NCBI GenBank assembly: GCA_003332265.1
Contig: QPGA01000035.1
Coordinates: 1-45,689 of the forward strand
Direction: 5' to 3'
Length of the DNA: 45,689 nucleotides
Origin: Candidatus Accumulibacter meliphilus
Lineage (GTDB): Bacteria > Pseudomonadota > Gammaproteobacteria > Burkholderiales > Rhodocyclaceae
Shown: positions 17,900 to 25,535 of the stretch, one piece after another
Layout: the number at the start of each line of letters is the position of its first letter
Numbering within the stretch: the stretch's first letter is position 1
The notes under the pieces: model-generated
What the model saw: the letters and a program-made list of their open reading frames with translations, nothing else
Databases searched by the model: none
What the model was told of the DNA's origin: nothing
Translations under genes and position numbers: made by a program

Positions 17900-17924
17900 C
17901 CCCTCTCCCCTCGTGGGAGAGGGG
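17900..17924. terminator. C/G-rich hairpin between alkA and ybaK
   Basis: Arms CCCCTCTCCC (17900-17909) and GGGAGAGGGG (17915-17924) pair perfectly over 10 bp with a 5-nt loop, between convergent genes. No T-run follows. The sequence resembles the second hairpin of the 125-bp repeat but lacks its flanks. Confidence 0.45.
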
Positions 17925-17985
17925 TTGGGGAGAGGGGCAAATCGTGCCCAGCACAAGCCGAGCCAAACACTCACCCCGCCGCGCC

Positions 17986-18468
17986 TCAAACAGCCACCGC
18001 AACCAATTCCGGCTTGAGCACCTCGACCAGCACCCGCGGCGCGATACCCACCAGATAACCGCGACGACCGCCGTTGATATAGATCTTCTCGAGTTCGAGA
18101 ATGCTGCGCTCGACATACACCGGCATCGCCTTGCGCGTGCCAAAAGGGCTGGTGCCGCCAAGCAGGTAACCGGAGTGTCGATTGGCCACCGCCGGGCTGC
18201 ACGGCGAGATCGTCTTGACGCCGATATGACGCGCGAGCTGCCGGGTCGACACCTCACGGTCGCCGTGCATGAGCACGATCAGCGGCCGCTTCCCGTCATC
18301 TTCCATGACCAGCGTCTTGATCACCGCATGCTCAGCGATGCCCAGTTCGCGGCAACTGACGGCCGTGCCGCCCTGCTCTTCGTAGGCGTAAGGGTGATCA
18401 GTGAAAGCGACACGCGCCGCGCGCAAGACGCGTATGGCCTGCGTAACCGGGAGTTTTTCCTGCGACAT
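17986..18468 (-). CDS. ybaK: YbaK-type Cys-tRNA(Pro)/Cys-tRNA deacylase
   Basis: A 160-residue YbaK/EbsC-fold protein of the usual length. It carries HPYAYEEQGGTAVSCRELGI, the catalytic-lysine segment HAVIKTLVMED, and the pocket segment GYLLGGTSPFGTRKAMPVYVE with the GxxSPFG motif typical of YbaK. YbaK removes Cys wrongly attached to tRNA(Pro) by prolyl-tRNA synthetase. The ATG has only a weak ribosome site. The gene is divergent from a Nudix hydrolase gene, and a second YbaK-family gene lies just beyond it. Confidence 0.9.
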   Translation of the reverse strand: MSQEKLPVTQAIRVLRAARVAFTDHPYAYEEQGGTAVSCRELGIAEHAVIKTLVMEDDGKRPLIVLMHGDREVSTRQLARHIGVKTISPCSPAVANRHSGYLLGGTSPFGTRKAMPVYVERSILELEKIYINGGRRGYLVGIAPRVLVEVLKPELVAVAV

Positions 18469-18573
18469 GGCCGCAATTCTAAGCCGAGAGCATCCCGGCG
18501 CACCAGACCACCGCCGCCTGGAGCGCTCGTTGCCGCAGTGGTCTTACTCCCCGAGTTCATCCACAATGGCCAA

Positions 18574-19248
18574 ATGCCAAGCAAACCAAGCAAACCAAGC
18601 AAACCAATGAAAGCAAGCATCCTGCACATCGACGCCGCTTACCGGGGTTTTTTTGAACTTCGTCGCCTCACCGTCGAGCACGATCTTTTTGACGGAGGCA
18701 GCAGCGGCCCGTTACTGCGGGAAGTCCTGCATCGAAGTGACGTCGCTGCCGCCCTCCTCTACGACGCCAGCACCGACAAGGTCGTGCTCGTGGAACAGTA
18801 TCGTGCGGGCGCGCACCTGGCGGGAGAAAACCCGTGGCTGATCGACATTGTCGCTGGCCGCATCGAGGCCGGGCAGACGCCCCTCGACACGATCAGGCGC
18901 GAAATCGCTGAAGAATCAGGGCTGACGCCGACCGCCATCGTGCCCATCGGCGTCTATCTCACGGCGCCACACCTGTCCAGCGAACGCGTGCATCTCTATT
19001 GCGCGGCAGTGGATACTGGCAGCGTTGCCGGATGCCATGGCCTGGCGCACGAAACTGAGGATATCCGTCCGCTCGTGCTGGCTCGCAGCGAAGCACTGGC
19101 GGCGATGCGAACGCAGCCCTTGTCGCTGTGGGCTGGACTGGCGCTTGCCTGGCTTGGCAACGAGCAGCGAATTCCCCCTCTCCCCCAGCCCCTCCCCCGC
19201 GAGGGGGGAGGGGAGCTTGACCGTGCGCGCGGTGGCGTCGATGGCTAG
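18574..19248 (+). CDS. Nudix hydrolase, ADP-ribose pyrophosphatase (NudF) type
   Basis: About 224 residues. The Nudix box reads GRIEAGQTPLDTIRREIAEE followed by SGL; the catalytic REIAEE core is intact but the first Glu of GX5E is Gln. Downstream APHLSSERVHLYCA matches the NudF substrate region. The likely reaction is ADP-ribose to AMP plus ribose 5-phosphate. The start is uncertain: ATG 18574 would add a PSKPSKPSKP leader from a 9-bp repeat, and ATG 18607 removes it; neither has a good ribosome site. The last 25 residues (PPLPQPLPREGGGE...) are translated from a C/G-rich intergenic-type hairpin and are probably not functional. Confidence 0.82.
   Translation: MPSKPSKPSKPMKASILHIDAAYRGFFELRRLTVEHDLFDGGSSGPLLREVLHRSDVAAALLYDASTDKVVLVEQYRAGAHLAGENPWLIDIVAGRIEAGQTPLDTIRREIAEESGLTPTAIVPIGVYLTAPHLSSERVHLYCAAVDTGSVAGCHGLAHETEDIRPLVLARSEALAAMRTQPLSLWAGLALAWLGNEQRIPPLPQPLPREGGGELDRARGGVDG
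18577..18603. repeat. Three tandem copies of CCAAGCAAA
   Basis: Exact 9-bp units at 18577, 18586 and 18595, directly before or within the start of the Nudix gene. If translated they give repeated Pro-Ser-Lys. Confidence 0.9.
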
Positions 19249-19403
19249 GCCCTCCCCCACGAGGGTTGAGGGGAGCAGGTCGCTGGCTGAACTGAGGCTT
19301 GCGATTACACGCTTGCGCTTACGTTACAGGTATTACAGGTGGCAGTCAGGGTCGTTTGCGCGGGAAGACTTTGCTGCGCGGTGGGGCTGGCAGGGGAAAC
19401 AGA

Positions 19404-19874
19404 TCAGGGAGTGCACAGCCGGCAGACATCGACCCACTCGCCCTTGGTCACCACCGCCAACTGTGCGGGACTGATCCGGATGGCCGTGTGGAGCGCACCG
19501 GCAGCGGGCAAGACCTCGTCGAAGTCCTGCAGCGATCGATCCAGATAGATCGCTAGCGGTTGCGCCAAACCGAAGGGACAGACGCCGCCCACCGGGTGCC
19601 CGGTCAGCTCGACGACCTCTTCCGGCGGCGACATTTTGCCTTTCCCGAAGGCGGCCCTGAACTTGCGGTTATCAATACGGGCATCACCGCGTGCCACGAG
19701 AATGATGACCCGGCCATCGGCCAGGCGAAAAGCGAGGGTCTTGGCGATGCGACCAGGCTCGACGCCGTGCGCGTCGGCAGCCAGGGCAACCGTGGCGGTG
19801 CTGACTGCCAATTCGATGATCGGCAGATCCAGATCGCGGGCGGAAAAGAAATCACGTACGGATTGCAAGCTCAT
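19404..19874 (-). CDS. YbaK/EbsC-family aminoacyl-tRNA deacylase-like protein (second type)
   Basis: A 156-residue YbaK-domain protein of a different subgroup from the neighbour. It has VEPGRIAKTLAFRLADG (with the conserved Lys) and GHPVGGVCPFGLAQPLAIYLD in the pocket region, where YbaK has SPFG. Members of this subgroup are often called proline-tRNA deacylase-like or ProXp-like. The substrate amino acid is not predictable here. A full copy of the 125-bp repeat ends 13 bp upstream of its ATG, so the repeat occupies its 5' leader or promoter position. Confidence 0.85.
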   Translation of the reverse strand: MSLQSVRDFFSARDLDLPIIELAVSTATVALAADAHGVEPGRIAKTLAFRLADGRVIILVARGDARIDNRKFRAAFGKGKMSPPEEVVELTGHPVGGVCPFGLAQPLAIYLDRSLQDFDEVLPAAGALHTAIRISPAQLAVVTKGEWVDVCRLCTP

Positions 19875-19887
19875 TGCGGGTCTCGTT

Positions 19888-20012
19888 AACGGTCATGACA
19901 TGTCGAGATACCCCGGATCATGAAAGTCATGACCGTTTCCCTCTTCCCCTGACCCTTCTCCCGCAAGGGGAGACGGGAGTTTCGTGAGTCGCGTGCGCGA
20001 CTTTCACATTAA
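19888..20012 (+). repeat. 125-bp three-hairpin intergenic repeat, full copy 2
   Basis: Same length and subtype as the copy at 13056: GTCGCGTGCGCGAC in the third hairpin and GGGGAGACGGG in the second. It lies immediately upstream of the second YbaK-type gene. Confidence 0.95.
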
Positions 20013-20621
20013 AGCACGCGCCAAGGCAGATGGGCGCGCGCTGGATATTAGCGGCGCAAGCTCCGCCCGGCAAGCCCTCGCCTTGTCCGCCCTGGAAGGC
20101 ACCCATGCGATGCTTCAGACGCCTATCTCGACGGTGATGACCCTTGACAACGATTACAGTGCTTGGCGCCGCCCTCACCCCGGAGAGAAAACACGTTGTC
20201 ACCTTCTTCCATCCGCAAGATTGCCTTGGCAGCGCCGATATTTCGCTGCTGGGGGGCCGCGCACTGCGACACCGACGAGATCTGCCAACTGGCGGCGTGA
20301 CTTTGTTGAACATCTCGGTAAGAATGACGGACAACGCCAGCCCAACGTTTCACTACGGGTGCACGTGGAAGTCTCGCTATCGCTATCGCCGAAAATAGAG
20401 GTGCTGAATCGGGCCTGAGCCTCTCGATACGTCGCTCCGCCAGTCAGCGCTGGTGGAGCGAGGATTGCAACGGGAGTTTTGTCCCAGGTTTTTGTCCCTG
20501 CTCCGGGCTCCCGACCGACGCCGGGATCGGCGAGCGGCAAGCGGCAAGCGGCAGAAATCACAGCAATGAACCGTAATGGCGTGCCCCGCACGCCGCCTAT
20601 TAACAACAGGAGAAAATATTC
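20013..20621. other. 609-bp region without a recognisable gene
   Basis: Several reading frames of 80-140 codons cross here on both strands, but none has a good ribosome site, recognisable motif or natural-looking composition. A small AGCGGCA repeat lies at about 20530-20551. It may be a decayed gene next to the repeat. Confidence 0.4.
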
Positions 20622-21377
20622 GTGGCCAAACAGTTACTGATCTATGAAACGGCAGTGCCGGTTTCCGCGACGCGTCATGCCGGCGTGTCCCTGGAAGGGA
20701 GTGACAGCTATGCCTTCAGCGCGGCTATCAATGCCGTGCCGCTGATGGCAGTCGAGTTTCCGCGTGCCACGGCCGAGTACGCAGTCGTCTTTGCCGCCGA
20801 CGGCGACGAGCTCATGCCGGTGGTGATACTCGGCATACGCAACGAGCAAAACCTCTACCTGGCGCCGGACGGGCACTGGAAGGCCGACTACATTCCGGCC
20901 TTTATCCGCCGCTATCCCTTCGTTTTTGCATCCACCGCCGACGGCAAGTCGCTCACCCTGTGCATCGACGAGTCGCACCCCGGCGTGAACCGCGAAGGCC
21001 GCGGCGACGCCCTCTTCGGCGACGACGGCAAGCCGACGCCCTACGTCGACAAGGTGCTGGAATTTCTCAAGGACTATCAGGCGCAATTCGAACGCACCCG
21101 GGTTTTCGGTCGCCGCCTCAAGGATCTCGGGCTGCTCGAACCAATGCAGGCGACCGTCAGCACGCCGAAGGGAGAGAAACTGAGTCTCCGCGGTTTCATG
21201 GTCGTCGGCCGCGACAAACTGCGCGCGCTTTCCGGCGAGACCCTGCAGCAGCTCGTGAAGAGCGACGAGCTCGAGTTGCTGTACCTGCATCTGGCGTCCC
21301 TGCGCAACTTCAACACGGTCAAGGACCGCCTGGTCGGGACCCTCGCCGACGAGCAGCCAGCCGCCGACGCCAGCTGA
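20622..21377 (+). CDS. SapC-family protein
   Basis: A 251-residue SapC-like protein. It shows the family path INAVPLMAVEFPRATAEYAVV near the start, GHWKADYIPAFIRRYPF in the middle, LCIDE, and FLKDYQAQFERTRVF later, ending with LRNFNTVKDRLV. The GTG start is supported by AGGAGAAAATATTC. SapC was named from Campylobacter S-layer genes, but its biochemical role is unknown; many members sit near tryptophan-halogenase or TonB genes, which are absent here. No signal peptide is seen. Confidence 0.85.
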   Translation: MAKQLLIYETAVPVSATRHAGVSLEGSDSYAFSAAINAVPLMAVEFPRATAEYAVVFAADGDELMPVVILGIRNEQNLYLAPDGHWKADYIPAFIRRYPFVFASTADGKSLTLCIDESHPGVNREGRGDALFGDDGKPTPYVDKVLEFLKDYQAQFERTRVFGRRLKDLGLLEPMQATVSTPKGEKLSLRGFMVVGRDKLRALSGETLQQLVKSDELELLYLHLASLRNFNTVKDRLVGTLADEQPAADAS

Positions 21378-21582
21378 TTCCGCCCCTCCCATTCGACCCT
21401 TCATATTGCCCCGTTACCACGTTGCCCCTTCCACATTCCCGCGCCTCCTCGCAATGACCGTAATGACGGTGGCTGCGGGAGAATGATGTCGGCAAGCGGG
21501 ACGCCCGGCTGCCGGTCGCATCACTTCACCTCCTGAACGGCGGCCTTCGGTTAATCGTTCTTTGCCTGGGGAACAAGCCCGC

Positions 21583-22830
21583 ATGTTGATCACCGCCGCG
21601 TTCATCGTCCTGGTCTTCGGCTACAGCCTGGTGTCGCGCCGGCTGGAAAGCACGCCGCTTACCGCTCCGCTCCTGTTCACCGCGGCCGGTGTGCTGATGT
21701 TGCTCTTCCCGGCAGCGTCCCGGGAACTGTTCATCGACCGCAAGGCGCTGCTGCTGATCGCCGAAGTTGGCCTGGTGATGACCTTGTTCACCGACGCCTC
21801 GCACATCAGCCGCGGCGCCTTGCAGGACAACCGCAGGTTGCCGGTGCGTTTGCTCAGCGTCGGCATGCTGCTCACCATACTGCTCGGGGCGGCGGCGGCG
21901 ATGGCGTGCTTCGCCGGACTGTCGTGGTGGGAGGCCGGCATTCTCGCCGCGATTCTTGCGCCCACCGACGCCGGCCTCGGACAGATCATCGTCAACAGCC
22001 CGCGCGTGCCGGCGCGCATACGGCAGGCGCTGAACGTCGAGGCAGGGCTCAACGACGGACTGGCGGTTCCTTTCCTGATGCTGTTCATTGCCCTCGCTGC
22101 GGCCATCGAGGAAGGTGTCGGCGCACGCAGCGTCCTGGCGCATTTTCTCCTCGAACAGATTGGCTACGGAACCGCGCTCGGACTGGCGATCGGGCTCGGC
22201 GGCGGTCTGCTGATGGGGCTGGCGCAGCGCCGGCAGTGGATGTCGCCCGAGCTTGGCCAGCTTGGCGTCGTGGCGATGCCGCTCCTGTGCATACTGGCCG
22301 CCGAGGAGTCCGGGGCGAGCATGTTCATCGCCGCCTTCGTGGCCGGCCTGGCGGCACAGGTCGGCTTCCCGAAAGTCGGGCGCCACAGCGTCGAGTTCAC
22401 CGAAGGCTGGGGGCAGCTGTTCAATTGGTTCGTCTTCTTCCTGTTCGGATTGCTCTTCGCCCTCTCCTGGCACGATTTCACTCCGCTCATCGTCCTCTAC
22501 GCAGTTCTCAGCCTGACGGTCGTGCGCATGCTGCCTGTCGCGCTGGCCGTTGCCGGCATCGGGCTCAGTCGCGCAACGGTGCTTTTCCTCGGCTGGTTCG
22601 GCCCGCGCGGCCTGGCGTCGATCGTCCTCGGGCTGGTTTACCTGGAGCAGCAGGCGAACCTGCCAGGCGAGAACACGATCCGTCTGGCGGTGATGGCTAC
22701 CGTGCTGCTCAGCGTTGTCGCGCATGGCTTGAGCGCCAAGACGGGCATCGAGCGCTACACCCGCAGTTGCAAGGCACTGCCAGCAGACGCTCCGGAACAC
22801 GCAGCCATCAATGCGCCGGGAGAGAAATGA
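21583..22830 (+). CDS. CPA1-type cation:proton antiporter (NhaP-like)
   Basis: A 415-residue membrane protein with about 12 hydrophobic segments. The signature segments LAPTDAGLGQIIVN and LNVEAGLNDGLAVPF carry the Thr-Asp and Asn-Asp ion-binding residues of CPA1 antiporters; FLGWFGPRGLASIVL is the late conserved Gly-Pro-Arg-Gly segment. It exchanges Na+ or K+ for H+ across the inner membrane. The ATG at 21583 follows TGGGGA; an upstream TTG at 21562 is less likely. There is no C-terminal TrkA domain. Confidence 0.88.
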   Translation: MLITAAFIVLVFGYSLVSRRLESTPLTAPLLFTAAGVLMLLFPAASRELFIDRKALLLIAEVGLVMTLFTDASHISRGALQDNRRLPVRLLSVGMLLTILLGAAAAMACFAGLSWWEAGILAAILAPTDAGLGQIIVNSPRVPARIRQALNVEAGLNDGLAVPFLMLFIALAAAIEEGVGARSVLAHFLLEQIGYGTALGLAIGLGGGLLMGLAQRRQWMSPELGQLGVVAMPLLCILAAEESGASMFIAAFVAGLAAQVGFPKVGRHSVEFTEGWGQLFNWFVFFLFGLLFALSWHDFTPLIVLYAVLSLTVVRMLPVALAVAGIGLSRATVLFLGWFGPRGLASIVLGLVYLEQQANLPGENTIRLAVMATVLLSVVAHGLSAKTGIERYTRSCKALPADAPEHAAINAPGEK

Positions 22831-22964
22831 AATAGCGCAATAGGGAAATAGCAATCCGTCGAACGCACGCGGACAAACAAAGCATTTGGCGCTCGCAGCC
22901 GGATCAGGATCGGAATCGGGCCGGCGAGCAACCTCCTGTCGTCGCTCAAGCAGCGGCCAGCGGC

Positions 22965-22970
22965 TATAAT
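22965..22970 (+). promoter_or_regulatory. Likely -10 box for SYLF lipoprotein gene
   Basis: A perfect TATAAT lies 61 bp upstream of the GTG start. The -35 region is weak (GTCGTC-like), so an activator may be needed. Confidence 0.5.
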
Positions 22971-23031
22971 ACGCTTCCCTTCTGGCCGCCCTGTTTTCTG
23001 CGACCCCCAAATCACCTAGCAAGGAACCCAC

Positions 23032-23631
23032 GTGAACAAACCCGCCCGACTCAAGCAGAACCTCGCCGCACTCTTTCTCGTCGCTTCACTGGGCGTGCTT
23101 TCCGCTTGCTCGAGCGTCGAGACGCAGCCCGAGTCACGCAATCTCGACAGTGCACAAATCAAGCAGGAGCGCAAAGAGACGCTGGCCATGGCGAAGACCG
23201 CCCTCGACAAGCTTTACGCAACGCAGCCCGACGCTCGTGCCGTCATCAAGGGCGCCGTCGGCTATGGCGTCTTCGACATCACCATGGTCAACGCGCTCGT
23301 CGTCGTCGGCTCACGCGGCCCGGGCGTGATTTTCGACAATGCGACCGGCAAGCCAACCTACATGCAGGCGATTCGCGCCGGTACCGGCCCCGGTCTGGGC
23401 TACCAGACCATGTATCAAATCTTCGTCTTCAAGTCTGCGGCAGCACTCGATCAATTCAAGATCGGCGGCAAGGCAGGCGGCGATGTCGGCGCGTCCGCGA
23501 CCGCCGGCTCGGCTGGAGGAACCATCTCCTTCAATCCCTACATCGACGTCTACCAGTTGACCGAGAAAGGCTTCGCGCTCCAGGCCAACTGGGGTGCCGC
23601 AGCCTATTACGTCGATCCGGACCTGAACTGA
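23032..23631 (+). CDS. SYLF/YSC84-domain lipoprotein
   Basis: A 199-residue lipoprotein. The signal peptide ends in the lipobox LSAC (Cys26). The mature region is a SYLF (YSC84) domain: ARAVIKGAVGYGVFDITM, GSRGPGVIFDNATGKPTYMQ, and a Gly-rich core GGKAGGDVGASATAGSAGG. SYLF domains bind phosphoinositides in eukaryotes; the bacterial role is unclear, with membrane-lipid binding likely. The GTG start follows AAGGAACCCAC. A TATAAT box lies upstream. A second, non-lipoprotein SYLF gene is 3.6 kb away. Confidence 0.85.
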   Translation: MNKPARLKQNLAALFLVASLGVLSACSSVETQPESRNLDSAQIKQERKETLAMAKTALDKLYATQPDARAVIKGAVGYGVFDITMVNALVVVGSRGPGVIFDNATGKPTYMQAIRAGTGPGLGYQTMYQIFVFKSAAALDQFKIGGKAGGDVGASATAGSAGGTISFNPYIDVYQLTEKGFALQANWGAAAYYVDPDLN

Positions 23632-23680
23632 CGCGGCGACAAGGTCGATTCCTGTCCAGCACACCCGGAGATAAAGGCAA

Positions 23681-24235
23681 GTGAGCTCCCCCTCGTTCAA
23701 TGATGTTGATGTCGTGCTGCGCGATGGACGTGCGGTGCACCTGCGTCCGATGCGCTGCTCGGATGAGGGTGAACTCATGCAATTCTTCGAGCGACTGGAC
23801 CCGGAAACCCGCTATATGCGCTTCATGCACGTGGTCCGCAAACCCGACGTGAAGCGCTTGCACAGGGTGCTCGCATTCATTCCCGAGCGCGGTACCGGCA
23901 TCGTCGCCACCATCCCGGCTGACGATGGGATCGACGTCGTGGGCGGCAGCTCCCTGATGATTGGCCCGGATCCGGCGAGCTGCGAGTTCGCGGTCACCGT
24001 CACCGCCGCATACGCTCGAACCGGCCTTGGGCGCACCCTGATGAGCGCGCTGATCGCTGCGGCGAAAGCGCGCGGACTGCTGGAAATGGAAGGTTTCGTG
24101 CTGCGCGCCAACACGGCGATGCTGCGGCTCGCCGATCGCCTCGGCTTCACGACCTCGGCCGATCCCGAAGATTTCTCGGTAGTCATCTGCCGACTACGGC
24201 TCGACGCGCCCGTCGATCGCCTCGCTCAAGCGTAG
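23681..24235 (+). CDS. GNAT-family acetyltransferase (Pat C-terminal-like)
   Basis: A 184-residue single GNAT domain. VHLRPMRCSDEGELMQFFERLDPETRYMRF is the opening common to the acetyltransferase part of Pat/Pka protein lysine acetyltransferases; ARTGLGRTLMSALIAAA is the acetyl-CoA pyrophosphate loop, and NTAMLRLADRLGF the late motif. It lacks the NDP-forming acyl-CoA synthetase domain of full Pat. GTG start with GGAGATAAAGG. It is 49 bp after the SYLF lipoprotein gene and convergent with ackA, so a role in protein acetylation is plausible but inferred. Confidence 0.82.
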   Translation: MSSPSFNDVDVVLRDGRAVHLRPMRCSDEGELMQFFERLDPETRYMRFMHVVRKPDVKRLHRVLAFIPERGTGIVATIPADDGIDVVGGSSLMIGPDPASCEFAVTVTAAYARTGLGRTLMSALIAAAKARGLLEMEGFVLRANTAMLRLADRLGFTTSADPEDFSVVICRLRLDAPVDRLAQA

Positions 24236-24349
24236 AAAGCGTACAGCAATTAGAGCGAAGCGCGCGCCGGTGGAGACCCGCGCGGCTGAAGCGGGCAGCG
24301 CGGCTCGCTTTGCTGCTGGCAGTCGCTAGCCGCGATCTTGCAACCCTGA

Positions 24350-25534
24350 CTACAGCCCGAGCACTTGGCAGGTGTGGCGGGCGATCATCAGTTCCTCGTT
24401 GGTCGGCACCACCCACGCGGAAACCTTGCTGCCGACGCTGCTGATGCGCGCACCGCCCTGCTCGTTGGCTGCCGGGTCGAGGTCGATGCCCAGCCATTTC
24501 GACTGTTCGCAGACCAGGCGGCGGATATAGGCGCTGTTTTCGCCGATGCCGGCGGTGAATACGAAAGCGTCGATGCCGCCGAGTACCGCTGCCAGCCCGC
24601 CGAGTTCGCGGCTGATGCGATAGACGAAATGATCGATCGCCAGCCGCGCGCGCGGCGAGTCACTCTCCTGCAGGACGCGCATGTCGTTGCCGATGCCCGA
24701 CAGGCCGAGCAGGCCGGAGCGCTTGTAGAGCATACTCTCGACGTCTCTGGCGCTCATGCCTTCCTGCTGCAGCAGATAAAGGATGATGCCGGGGTCCAGG
24801 TTGCCCGGTCGCGTACCCATCAGCAGTCCGTCGAGGGCGGTGAAGCCCATCGAACTGCCGACGCTGCGACCGTTGTCGATCGCGCACATGCTGGCCCCGC
24901 TGCCGAGGTGTGCCACGATCACGCGTCCGCTGGCGATTTCCGGCGCCAGCTTCGGCAGAGTGGCCGCGATGTACTCGTAGGACAGGCCATGGAAGCCATA
25001 ACGCCGGATACCGCGCTCGTAATACTCATAGGGCAGACCATAGAGCTGCGCGACCGTCTCCTGCGTGCGGTGGAAAGCGGTATCGAAGCAGGCGACTTGC
25101 GGCAACTCGGGCCTGGCCTCTGCCACCGCCCGGATGGCGGCAAGATTGTGCGGCTGGTGCAACGGGGCCAGCGGCACGAAGGTAGCGAGCGTCTCCATGG
25201 CCGGCGGCGTGATCAGTAGCGGCGCCGAGTAATCCGGTCCGCCATGCACGACGCGGTGACCGACTCCGACCAGCTCCTGGCCTGCAAAGCGCGCACGCAG
25301 CAGGGTGGCGATCTCCTGTAAAGCCTGCCCGTGGTTGGCGACTTCGCTCGTCGTCCACTGCTCATCGGCAATGACACTGCCGTCGGCACCCTTGGCTTTG
25401 AGTCGCGGCGCCGTGCCCAGCCCTTCGATCTGGCCGACGGCCATGGCACTGAGAACACGCGCAGCGCCGACGCTATAGATCGAGAACTTCAGGCTCGAGG
25501 AACCGGCGTTGAGAACCAGAATCACGTTTCCCAT
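24350..25534 (-). CDS. ackA: Acetate kinase
   Basis: A 394-residue acetokinase, normal length. It opens VILVLNAGSSSLKFSIY, and has VGHRVVHGGPDYSAP, CFDTAFHRTQ, GFHGLSYEYI, IVAHLGSGASMCAI and FTAGIGENS, covering the acetate- and nucleotide-binding sites. It interconverts acetyl phosphate plus ADP with acetate plus ATP. The ATG follows GGGAGC and lies one base after the stop of the MaoC-phosphotransacetylase gene. Together they form the acetate/acetyl-phosphate branch. The downstream neighbour is the convergent GNAT gene. Confidence 0.96.
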   Translation of the reverse strand: MGNVILVLNAGSSSLKFSIYSVGAARVLSAMAVGQIEGLGTAPRLKAKGADGSVIADEQWTTSEVANHGQALQEIATLLRARFAGQELVGVGHRVVHGGPDYSAPLLITPPAMETLATFVPLAPLHQPHNLAAIRAVAEARPELPQVACFDTAFHRTQETVAQLYGLPYEYYERGIRRYGFHGLSYEYIAATLPKLAPEIASGRVIVAHLGSGASMCAIDNGRSVGSSMGFTALDGLLMGTRPGNLDPGIILYLLQQEGMSARDVESMLYKRSGLLGLSGIGNDMRVLQESDSPRARLAIDHFVYRISRELGGLAAVLGGIDAFVFTAGIGENSAYIRRLVCEQSKWLGIDLDPAANEQGGARISSVGSKVSAWVVPTNEELMIARHTCQVLGL

Positions 25535-25535
25535 T

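Noticed and set aside
20144-20398. Small frame starting TTG in the gap before SapC
   Set aside because: No ribosome site and unnatural, Arg-rich composition; treated as non-coding.
21526-23031. 501-codon reverse frame across the antiporter
   Set aside because: Shadow frame rich in Arg, Gln and Asp; the forward frame is a clear membrane antiporter.
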